From assembly GCA_002338615.1 (NCBI GenBank), contig DDIS01000041.1, positions 1 to 6,987 of the forward strand: a stretch of 6,987 bases of DNA. Reading direction: 5' to 3'. This stretch comes from Proteobacteria bacterium UBA1844. GTDB lineage: Bacteria; Pseudomonadota; Gammaproteobacteria; Steroidobacterales; Woeseiaceae. Positions 1-6,428 of the stretch are shown piece by piece (the first letter of the stretch is position 1; every line of letters begins with the position of its first letter). The translations under genes and the position numbers were made by a program. The notes below the pieces were generated by a model. That model searched no databases, had not been told where the DNA came from, and worked only from the letters and a program-made list of their open reading frames with translations.

Positions 1-152
1 ATCGCTTCCCGGCGCAACAGCCGCCGCGCCAGCGGGCGCAGCCAGGGGCGGGCGCTTCTGGTATCGCGAGTGATAATGCCGCCATCCGGGCCCGATCGGT
101 AGCGAACTTCGCCAAAAAGGTCTTGCTTGAGAATCTTCTCGGTCGGCATCAT
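1..152 (-). CDS. Partial RIO/WaaP-like small protein kinase (N-terminus only)
   Basis: This reading frame has no stop on the minus strand and runs off the left edge, leaving 50 complete codons. It begins with two consecutive ATG codons (152-150 and 149-147). The product starts MMPTEKILKQDLFGEVRYR and continues with a GGIITRDTRSARPWLRPL stretch followed by an Arg-rich ARRLLRREA. From memory, an 'LK.D.FGE..' start, a short beta-hairpin, an 'RDT..ARPWLR.LARRL..REA' block and then a catalytic core is the pattern of small gammaproteobacterial phosphotransferases annotated as RIO1-like or lipopolysaccharide-kinase-like proteins. The ATP-binding and catalytic loops would lie outside the window, so activity cannot be judged. 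No good Shine-Dalgarno is present; only GAG directly precedes the ATG. The gene is divergent from the large gene on the right. I am fairly sure it is coding and less sure of the family. Confidence 0.65.
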   Translation of the reverse strand, partial: MMPTEKILKQDLFGEVRYRSGPDGGIITRDTRSARPWLRPLARRLLRREA

Positions 153-221
153 CTCGGCGGTTGGCTTTATTTGGGGTTCGCGTGACGGCTGCAAAGTACG
201 GATCGCCTTCGTCCGGCAGGC

Positions 222-230
222 TGTTAGAAT
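222..230 (+). promoter_or_regulatory. Extended -10 promoter element upstream of or overlapping the large gene's start
   Basis: The sequence TGTTAGAAT reads as an extended -10 element: TG, one spacer base, then TAGAAT, which matches 5 of 6 bases of TATAAT. No convincing -35 box lies 16-18 bp upstream, which is tolerated for extended -10 promoters. Transcription would start near position 237, downstream of the ATG at 229 that overlaps this element. If the promoter is real, translation must begin further in, for example at the GTG at 265. Confidence 0.35.
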
Positions 231-3200
231 GCCGAGCATACCCCAAAGCTGTTGCCGAGTATCCGTGTCCGATAGCCCTCAGCAAAATACCCCAGGCAAG
301 CGATCGAAACTTGATTCGACGGGCGAGTTTTTCAGCGTAGGGACGCCGTTGCATGCGGTCCGAGCCGGATATATCAGGCGTCGTGCCGATGATTTGCTGT
401 ACGAGGCTGCTATCGCCGGTCGCTATGCTCACATTATCGCGCCGGGTCGCTCCGGCAAGAGCAGCCTGATTGCGGCAACGGCTGCGCGTCTCGAGCACAA
501 CGGCGTTCGTGTTGCGATCCTCGATCTCGCCCAGATCGGCGCACGTGAGGGTGCACAGGATGCGGGACGCTGGTACTACAACGTGGCGTATCGGTTGCTG
601 CGGCAATTGCGCATTCGCGTCGATCTGCAAACCTGGTGGCAGGACAAATCTGTCCTCAGTAATCGGCAACGACTGGTGGAACTCTTTGCAGAGCTGATAC
701 TCGGCAACGTCGAGCAACCGGTCGTTGTTTTCGTTGATGGCTTACAGTGCATTGCAGAGCTGCCGTCCGCCGACCAGATGCTCACGAGTATTCGCGCTGC
801 GCATAACGCACGGGTCACGGATCCTGCGTTCAACGGGCTTACTTTCATATTGTCGGGCGAATGTGATCCGCAGGAACTCGTGAGTGAGGCCGATGCGTCA
901 CCATTCCATGTGAGCCAGCCGATACCGCTCGACGACTTCACACGCAAGGATCTGCAAATTTTCGCAACGGAGCTGAACCTGGGCGCAGACGATGCTATCG
1001 AGGCGCTCGACCGGATCTTTTACTGGACCCGGGGGCAGCCCTACCTGTCACAAAAGCTGGCTCGTGCAGTGGCGCGCGAGGTGCAAGCCGGTAATATCAA
1101 CGCGCAGGTCGACAGGATCACTGCGCAACAGCTGACCGGAAAAGCGGCGCTAACCAATGAACCGCACCTCAGCTACGTGCACCGACAAATCGTCGCGCGC
1201 AGCAAACAACGTGAGAAATTGCTGAACCTTTATGGCCGTATTCGAAAAGGAATCACGGTCCAGGCGGACCTGGGTTCGCCCCTGCATCGCAGGCTCATGG
1301 CGATTGGCCTGCTGGAAGTCGACGAAACGGGCGAGCTCCGGGTACGCAACCGGATTTACGAGAGTTTGTTCACGGCACGCTGGGCGAACGAGAATATGCG
1401 CGTTCAGTGGCGCGCACCGACCCTGGTTGCCGCAGCGATATTGCTGGTAATTGCCGTGCCGTTCGCCTACACGCAATTGCTGCCGAAACCCTATGCCAGG
1501 GCACTGTCCTCTCCGGCAAGCACCCTCATCGACGCGGAGTCAAGCTGGCAGAATTTGCGTTCCTTCCCGGGCCATGCGGCGGGCGCTGATAATTTGTTCC
1601 GGCATTACCTGACGCAGGCAGCGGCGAACAGCACCAGTGCTGGCGAAATCCTCGCGATCGCGAGTCTTGCCGAGGCATTACCGGACGCTGGCAGCCTGCC
1701 ACAGCAACTACAGGCCGATTTCTGGGATCGACGCCGGAGTCTGGCGGCCCGTGCTGAGTTGCGTGACGACGCATTGCTGGCAAGCTTGCAGTCGCTCATA
1801 TTGTCGACACCGGAACGACGCAATCGAGCCGCAGCCCTGGTTGGCCAGGACTACCCCCTGTTGCTGGCAAGCGTGGTACCGCCAGCATCGGGACAGAGGA
1901 TCTTCGATCCTGTCAATTTGCTGCTGACCTCAGTTGTGGCCGGCAAGCTGCACCAGTGGCAATACAACAACGGCGTATTTTCGCCACGTGCGCCATGGTC
2001 GTTGACGGCACTCGAAGTCAGGCCCCTGGTGCGGCGCGTGGTTGTTGACCAGCAAGGTATTACGCGCCGACTCGGGCTGACGCTAAATATCTCGCATCCG
2101 CGTTTCACGGATCTCAGGCTCAAACTAATCGCGCCATCGGGCCGCGCCGTTGAAATAAAGCTCGACGTGCCAAGTGCTTCGTCCAACGATGACCTGAAAG
2201 TACCGGCGAGAATTTTACAGCCGCTCGTAGGCGAGTCGCTGACGGGCACGTGGACACTAAGCCTGCGGGATGAGGCGACAGGCGTGGCCGGGCATCTCGT
2301 GGGGTGGAATCTGAATCTGAACGGGCAGGTCCTCGAGGAGGGTTTTCAGCGCGGCATCAGCATTCCCGATCCGATCGAGCGCGAGACTGACCAGTTCTGG
2401 ACCAGCATCGACGGGCAATTCGCGGTTGCGCGCGCCGCGCAAAGCGACAGCGCCCGGATCTGGAGCCTTGCGCTGGCCAAACCGCTCGCTACGATTCCGA
2501 TCAACGTGAACGAACGGCTGGTCGGCCTCGATGCCAATGCGCAGCAGCTCGTGACTGCGACGCGCGAAAGCGTCAGCACCTGGGATATCGACAGTGGCGT
2601 GAGGATAGCCACATTGCCGGTCGGGCAAGGCAGTGCCAGCGCAAGCCTGACACCGGATCGACAGCACCTTTTCGTGCAGCGGCACGGCGATTTCGAAACG
2701 GAGTTCGAACTCTGGGACCTGGGTGGCGGGTCGCCACCCATAGAATTTATCGTCGCTGGCGTGCCGGGCATTGTAGCTCTGGACGCGGATGGCCAACATA
2801 TTGCTATTGCGGATTATGATCGCGCGGTGCGGGTCTGGGACTTTGGCAGCGGCGAACTGCTGGCTCAGCTCGACCTGCCGTTACAGCCCACCCATATCGA
2901 ACTCGATGCCAGTGGTCGAACCCTCGGTGCCATGTTCGGCCGTGCCGGCTTGTCCGTCTGGCAGATTGATGCCGCAGGCCAGCCTTTGCTTGAAGAATTC
3001 GGTGACGGGAACTGGCAATTTCGATTTTCTCCGACCGGTGCGCGCATGGTCGCAGGGCGGGGCGGCAGTGGCTTCCAGGTTTACAGCACGGCAGACGGCT
3101 CACTACTCGGCCCGCCGCTAGGCCTGGTTGGCGAGACGGGTGCGCTGCTAACGGACTCGCCACTTTATTTTGGCAGCGATGAAGACCTGCTTGTGACCGG

Positions 3201-4302
3201 CGGCCCCAATGCGGCATTGCGTTTGTGGCAAATTCCGGACGGTCGGCCCGCGCACGAGGCGAGCGATGATCTGCATATGACCTGGTCGCCGGCTGGCGAT
3301 GCTATTGCTGCAACATTACCGGACTTGTCGGCACTTGCAATAGCGGACCGGTCAGGACACGTGCACCTGCGCGCGATAAATGGCGAAGCCGTTGCCGTGG
3401 CTACCGCGGATGAGGATATCAGTTTCCTCGGCCACAACCGGGCTGTGCGCTTGCTTGCGACGAGTCCGGGCGGCGACTTGCTTGCCAGCGTCGGAGCGGA
3501 CAATTCAATCCGGGTCTGGGCGAGCTCCGACGGCCGGCCGAAAGAGTACATGGAGTACCTGCCGGGCAGCCCAATCCAGAATATTGCCTTTTCGCCAGAC
3601 GGCGAACTGCTAGGCATTCTTGTGAACAATCGCGTGCACATTCTTGCGACGTCGAATGGCGCAACAGTGTTGGATCTGGAGCTTGGTACGACACATACGG
3701 CCATCGCATTCCGCGACGCGAACAGTTTGTACGTTGGCAGTGAAAGTGGTGCGGTAAAGATTATTTCCCGTGATAGTGTCACCGGCTGGAACGTGCAGCA
3801 TATGTGGCAGGGTGACTCGGCAATTCGGTATCTCGTTGCGTCTCCGCGTGGTGATGTGCTGCTGGTTGTCGACGATGATCGACAAGTGCAACAGTTCGAC
3901 CTCAAGGAGGGTCGGCTCGCGACGATGGTGGTGACTTTGCCGTCCCGGGTTCACGATGTGGTGTTCAGCCCGAGTGGTTCGCGTGTGCTCGTGAGGACAT
4001 CACGTTGGGTGCACCGTCTCGGATCATCCGCGAACGGGCTGCTCTGGCTCGATGCCATGTTCGTGCCACGGCCGCTGCATGGTGCGAAAATAGTTTTCGG
4101 CGAGTTGGGCCAACAAACCAATGGCAATGACTTTTACCTGCCGGTCGCGCGTGACAATGGTGCGCAATTGCGGCATTTCAAATTTGACGATGACCAGGGC
4201 GCGGGCCTGTTCGGCAGCCACGAGTCTCTGCTCAGGACCTGGCAACAGCGCCTCGGGCGCGTGCCTCTGGTAGCGCGCGAGGCGCCGCCTCCATTTCGCT
4301 AA
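229..4302 (+). CDS. Membrane-anchored AAA-like NTPase / P-domain / WD40 repeat protein
   Basis: This is a very large multidomain protein (1,357 aa from the ATG at 229) of unknown function. Residues about 34-385 form an AAA-like module of the type often joined to WD40 repeats: an FFSVG entry motif, a P-loop APGRSGKSS (71-79), a Walker-B strand VVVFVDG (165-171), and a C-terminal winged-helix-like part with PHLSYVHRQI (312-321) and RVRNRIYESLF (371-381). One hydrophobic helix follows (397-414) with Arg residues on its N-terminal side, predicting a cytoplasmic N-terminus and an extracytoplasmic C-terminus. A helical linker (about 426-541) leads to a first WD-like blade ending LHQW. Next come a P-domain (about 594-699; features ISHPRFTDLRLKLIAPSG, GESLTGTWTLSL and GWNLNLNG) and roughly 13 degenerate WD40 blades (about 708-1279) with repeated SPDG- and VRVWD-like motifs. 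The usual Walker-B Glu is replaced by Gly171. The frame is open from a TTG at 127, but that start would overlap the divergent kinase gene. A CAGG sits 8 nt before the ATG at 229. GTG 265 is an alternative that would fit the promoter better. It is probably a receptor or scaffold. Confidence 0.9.
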   Translation: MPSIPQSCCRVSVSDSPQQNTPGKRSKLDSTGEFFSVGTPLHAVRAGYIRRRADDLLYEAAIAGRYAHIIAPGRSGKSSLIAATAARLEHNGVRVAILDLAQIGAREGAQDAGRWYYNVAYRLLRQLRIRVDLQTWWQDKSVLSNRQRLVELFAELILGNVEQPVVVFVDGLQCIAELPSADQMLTSIRAAHNARVTDPAFNGLTFILSGECDPQELVSEADASPFHVSQPIPLDDFTRKDLQIFATELNLGADDAIEALDRIFYWTRGQPYLSQKLARAVAREVQAGNINAQVDRITAQQLTGKAALTNEPHLSYVHRQIVARSKQREKLLNLYGRIRKGITVQADLGSPLHRRLMAIGLLEVDETGELRVRNRIYESLFTARWANENMRVQWRAPTLVAAAILLVIAVPFAYTQLLPKPYARALSSPASTLIDAESSWQNLRSFPGHAAGADNLFRHYLTQAAANSTSAGEILAIASLAEALPDAGSLPQQLQADFWDRRRSLAARAELRDDALLASLQSLILSTPERRNRAAALVGQDYPLLLASVVPPASGQRIFDPVNLLLTSVVAGKLHQWQYNNGVFSPRAPWSLTALEVRPLVRRVVVDQQGITRRLGLTLNISHPRFTDLRLKLIAPSGRAVEIKLDVPSASSNDDLKVPARILQPLVGESLTGTWTLSLRDEATGVAGHLVGWNLNLNGQVLEEGFQRGISIPDPIERETDQFWTSIDGQFAVARAAQSDSARIWSLALAKPLATIPINVNERLVGLDANAQQLVTATRESVSTWDIDSGVRIATLPVGQGSASASLTPDRQHLFVQRHGDFETEFELWDLGGGSPPIEFIVAGVPGIVALDADGQHIAIADYDRAVRVWDFGSGELLAQLDLPLQPTHIELDASGRTLGAMFGRAGLSVWQIDAAGQPLLEEFGDGNWQFRFSPTGARMVAGRGGSGFQVYSTADGSLLGPPLGLVGETGALLTDSPLYFGSDEDLLVTGGPNAALRLWQIPDGRPAHEASDDLHMTWSPAGDAIAATLPDLSALAIADRSGHVHLRAINGEAVAVATADEDISFLGHNRAVRLLATSPGGDLLASVGADNSIRVWASSDGRPKEYMEYLPGSPIQNIAFSPDGELLGILVNNRVHILATSNGATVLDLELGTTHTAIAFRDANSLYVGSESGAVKIISRDSVTGWNVQHMWQGDSAIRYLVASPRGDVLLVVDDDRQVQQFDLKEGRLATMVVTLPSRVHDVVFSPSGSRVLVRTSRWVHRLGSSANGLLWLDAMFVPRPLHGAKIVFGELGQQTNGNDFYLPVARDNGAQLRHFKFDDDQGAGLFGSHESLLRTWQQRLGRVPLVAREAPPPFR
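4248..4285. terminator. GC-rich hairpin at the shared 3' end of two convergent genes
   Basis: An inverted repeat pairs GCGCCTCG (4248-4255) with CGAGGCGC (4278-4285). After one G-G mismatch the stem continues with GCGC (4257-4260) against GCGC (4273-4276), leaving a 12-nt loop. That gives 12 base pairs, nearly all G-C. It lies in the last codons of the large plus-strand gene and 13 nt beyond the stop codon of the minus-strand gene. Neither strand has a run of T after the stem, so it is not a classical intrinsic terminator. It could act as a 3' mRNA-stabilising or weak bidirectional termination structure, or it may be a coincidence of GC-rich coding sequence. Confidence 0.3.
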
Positions 4303-6179
4303 CGTTCTTCGCCGCGCAAGGTCCGCACCAGCAGCTCGAGATTTTCGGCCGTTGCATCCGCCGGCGCGACAGGTGGCCCGAAACGTACCGGCACGCTCGA
4401 GAACAGGCGCCCCGTCCAGCCTTTGTCACGTTTCGCGCTGCGGCTGAACCAGCTGCCCCACAGCCGACACAACGCGACCGGAATGACCGGTACCGGCCGA
4501 CGCGCAATGATCTTCTCGATTCCGGGACGAAATCGTTGCACCTCACCATCTTTGCTCAGGCCGCCCTCAGGAAAAATACAAACGATGTTGCCGGCTGCGA
4601 GCTCTTCGTCGATGCGCTCGAAAGCTTCATTCAGCAGCTCCTCATTTTCACTTGCGCTGGCAATGGGAATGGCTTTCGCGTTTTGAAAAAAGTACTTGAG
4701 CATCGTCAACTCGAAAATCTTGTAGTACATGACAAAACGCATGGGTCGTCGCACCGAGCCGCTTAGGATAACCGGGTCCATATAGCTGACATGGTTGCAA
4801 ACGACGACTGCAGGACCCTCGTCGGGGATGTTGTCGGTTCCGGTGGGCCTGATCCGGTACACGACGGTGATCGCAATCCATGCAAGGAAGCGTATGAGAA
4901 ACTCAGGCAACAGGGAATATATGTAAATCGCTACCAGGACATTGAGGATCGCAATGACCAGGAACAGCTGTGGAATAGAAAAGCCCGCGCCAAGGACGGC
5001 AATCGAGAGCAACGCGGCACCGACCATGAAGATTGCGTTGATAATATTGTTAGCTGCGATAATGCGTGACAGATGCTGTCGCTCCGCTCGTTGCTGGATC
5101 AGGGCGTACAACGGCACGCTGTAAAAGCCGCCAAATGCGCCCAGCATGGTCAGGTCAAGCAGTACGCGCCAATTTGCACCGTGGCCCAGGAACTCGGCAA
5201 TAGTAGAGGCGGCCGCTGCTGCCGCGACAGGCTGCGCAAAATACAAATCGATGGCAAATGCACTGAGGCCGATCGAGCCAAGGGGTACGAGACCGAGTTC
5301 AATTCGGTGCCCTGACATGCGCTCGCAGAGCAGTGAGCCGATACCGACGCCAACCGCAAAGCTTGCAAGCAATACCGTTGTCAGAAACTCGTTGCCGTGC
5401 AGAATATCGAGCGTATACGCTGGCATTTGCAGGGTCATTACGGACCCGAAAAACCAGAACCACGAGATTCCAAGTATGGACAGAAACACGCTTCGTTCGA
5501 CGCGTGCGAAATCTATAATGCGCCGCGTCTCGCGCCACACGTGAAAAGAAATTTTGAGGTCGGGATCGACGGCGCGGGTCGCAGGGACCTGTCGGCTGGT
5601 GAGGTAACCGGCGACGGCAAAACCAAGCAGGCAAGCTGCAATCAGTACCGGCCTGTCTGGATTGAAGCCGACTGTCAGACCACCGATGATGAGCCCGAGA
5701 ATTATTGCGACATAGGTTCCGGACTCTACCAGGGCATTGCCACCGACCAATTCCGAGGAAGCGAGTTGTTGCGGCAGATAGGCATACTTCACCGGGCCAA
5801 ATAAGCTTGACTGGCAACCCATCAGGAACAGGACAAACAGCAACAATGTATAGCTCTGTGTAATAAATGCGATCGCTGCAATACACATGAGCGCGATCTC
5901 GAGGGCCTTGATGTAGCGCATCAACATCGATTTTTCGTACTTGTCGGCGATCTGACCCGCGGCTGCCGAGAAAAGTACAAACGGCACTATGAACAACGCA
6001 CCCGCTACGTTCGCCAGCGTAGTGTGATTCATGCCCAGTACGAGTGTGCCCTGAAATGTGGCAAGAATCAGGAACCCGTTGCGAAACACATTGTCATTGA
6101 GAGCGCCAAGGAACTGCGTTGCGAAGAACGGCGCGAAACGTCGTTGACCGAGGAGTCTGAACTGGCTTGATTCTTTCAA
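4299..6179 (-). CDS. Fused LplT-like MFS lysophospholipid transporter and PlsC-type acyltransferase
   Basis: This inner-membrane fusion protein (626 aa from the TTG at 6179) should bring lysophospholipids across the membrane and reacylate them. Residues 1-425 resemble the LplT branch of the MFS: RRFAPFFATQFLGALNDNVFRN near the start, GPVKYAYLPQ at about 128-137, and about 12 hydrophobic segments. Residues about 430-626 form a PlsC/LPLAT acyltransferase with the HX4D motif in NHVSYMDP (H463, D468), the FPEG block in IVCIFPEGG (536-539) and the VIPVAL block (565-570). Both catalytic signatures are intact. In E. coli, LplT is separate and Aas joins an acyltransferase to an acyl-ACP synthetase; other bacteria fuse all three. 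Here the protein stops after the acyltransferase, so no AMP-binding domain is present and acyl donors must come from elsewhere. The frame also opens at a GTG at 6233 (644 aa), but that has only a weak ribosome site, whereas TTG 6179 follows AAGGA by 6 nt and matches where family members begin. The TAG stop overlaps the TAA of the convergent gene. Confidence 0.9.
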   Translation of the reverse strand: MKESSQFRLLGQRRFAPFFATQFLGALNDNVFRNGFLILATFQGTLVLGMNHTTLANVAGALFIVPFVLFSAAAGQIADKYEKSMLMRYIKALEIALMCIAAIAFITQSYTLLLFVLFLMGCQSSLFGPVKYAYLPQQLASSELVGGNALVESGTYVAIILGLIIGGLTVGFNPDRPVLIAACLLGFAVAGYLTSRQVPATRAVDPDLKISFHVWRETRRIIDFARVERSVFLSILGISWFWFFGSVMTLQMPAYTLDILHGNEFLTTVLLASFAVGVGIGSLLCERMSGHRIELGLVPLGSIGLSAFAIDLYFAQPVAAAAAASTIAEFLGHGANWRVLLDLTMLGAFGGFYSVPLYALIQQRAERQHLSRIIAANNIINAIFMVGAALLSIAVLGAGFSIPQLFLVIAILNVLVAIYIYSLLPEFLIRFLAWIAITVVYRIRPTGTDNIPDEGPAVVVCNHVSYMDPVILSGSVRRPMRFVMYYKIFELTMLKYFFQNAKAIPIASASENEELLNEAFERIDEELAAGNIVCIFPEGGLSKDGEVQRFRPGIEKIIARRPVPVIPVALCRLWGSWFSRSAKRDKGWTGRLFSSVPVRFGPPVAPADATAENLELLVRTLRGEER

Positions 6180-6185
6180 TGAGCG

Positions 6186-6190
6186 TCCTT
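6186..6190 (-). promoter_or_regulatory. Shine-Dalgarno supporting the TTG start of the MFS/acyltransferase gene
   Basis: Read on the minus strand, AAGGA (within AAAGGACGCTCATTG) lies 6 nt before a TTG codon at 6179-6177. The upstream GTG at 6233 has only GATGAAATT before it. The residues between the two starts (rich in Ala, Gly and Pro) do not resemble the conserved family N-terminus, which begins just before QFRLLGQRRF. This site is the main reason for preferring the shorter form. Confidence 0.5.
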
Positions 6191-6348
6191 TGCCGCAGGC
6201 CGGGACACCAGCCACCGTAGCCTTGGGCGCCACAATTTCATCGGCCGGCGAACCGTCGATGCCGGGACGCCGGCAGCCGACCGTGCAGACTCCGAGGCTT
6301 GGCGCGTCAAAAATGCGAACTCGCGTCGCTTTCGGGGTTTGACTCTGA

Positions 6349-6357
6349 TGGTATCAT
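6349..6357 (+). promoter_or_regulatory. Candidate extended -10 promoter for the EexN-like lipoprotein gene
   Basis: TGGTATCAT reads as an extended -10: TG, one base, then TATCAT (5 of 6 matches to TATAAT). Transcription from it would begin near 6364 and give a leader of about 65 nt before the ATG at 6429. The -35 region is poor. On the opposite strand the same bases read TGATACCAT, a weaker extended -10 (TACCAT, 4 of 6) facing the MFS/acyltransferase gene, so this spot could serve both directions. Confidence 0.35.
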
Positions 6358-6410
6358 TCCTGCGCTAGGACGCTGAATTTTCTACCAATCAGCCAATTTT
6401 TCTGTCGAGC

Positions 6411-6416
6411 TATACT
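6411..6416 (+). promoter_or_regulatory. Second candidate -10 box (TATACT) close to the lipoprotein start
   Basis: TATACT matches TATAAT at 5 of 6 positions. It would place the transcription start at about 6422-6424, leaving a leader of only about 5-7 nt before the ATG at 6429, that is, an almost leaderless mRNA. No -35 box is recognisable 16-18 bp upstream. The absence of a Shine-Dalgarno before 6429 is compatible with this arrangement but does not prove it. Confidence 0.25.
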
Positions 6417-6428
6417 GACCATGCGCCG

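Noticed and set aside
166..194. Minus-strand promoter for the kinase gene (TTGCAG, 17 bp, AATAAA)
   Set aside because: The match is only 3 of 6 and 4 of 6 bases, too weak to claim, although the spacing and position are reasonable.
127..228. N-terminal extension of the large gene from the TTG at 127
   Set aside because: It overlaps the divergent kinase-like gene, uses a weak start codon and adds residues unlike the family. The homologous region begins only around position 325.
2257..2799. A 180-codon minus-strand open frame opposite the P-domain and WD40 region
   Set aside because: It is an antisense shadow of the large gene with no family signature.
3165..3905. A 246-codon open frame on the minus strand
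   Set aside because: It lies entirely opposite the WD40 region, its translation is Ser/Arg/Thr-rich low-quality sequence, and it shows no recognisable domain. The plus-strand frame is clearly the coding one.
229..4302. Possibility that the AAA/WD40 protein is a known antiphage or conflict-system ATPase
   Set aside because: No effector domain (nuclease, protease, TIR, pore-former) is visible in the protein and the neighbours are housekeeping-type genes, so nothing in the sequence supports a defence role.
5397..5804. Plus-strand open frames opposite the MFS/acyltransferase gene
   Set aside because: They are antisense shadows; the transporter frame on the other strand has membrane helices and conserved motifs throughout.
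5299..5886. A 195-codon open frame on the minus strand inside the MFS gene
   Set aside because: It is on the same strand but out of frame with the transporter, with Arg- and Cys-rich translation typical of a frame shadow.
6261..6274. Small hairpin GCCGG-GACG-CCGGC
   Set aside because: It has only a 5-bp stem and no T-run on either strand. It lies upstream of both neighbouring starts, where a terminator is not expected.
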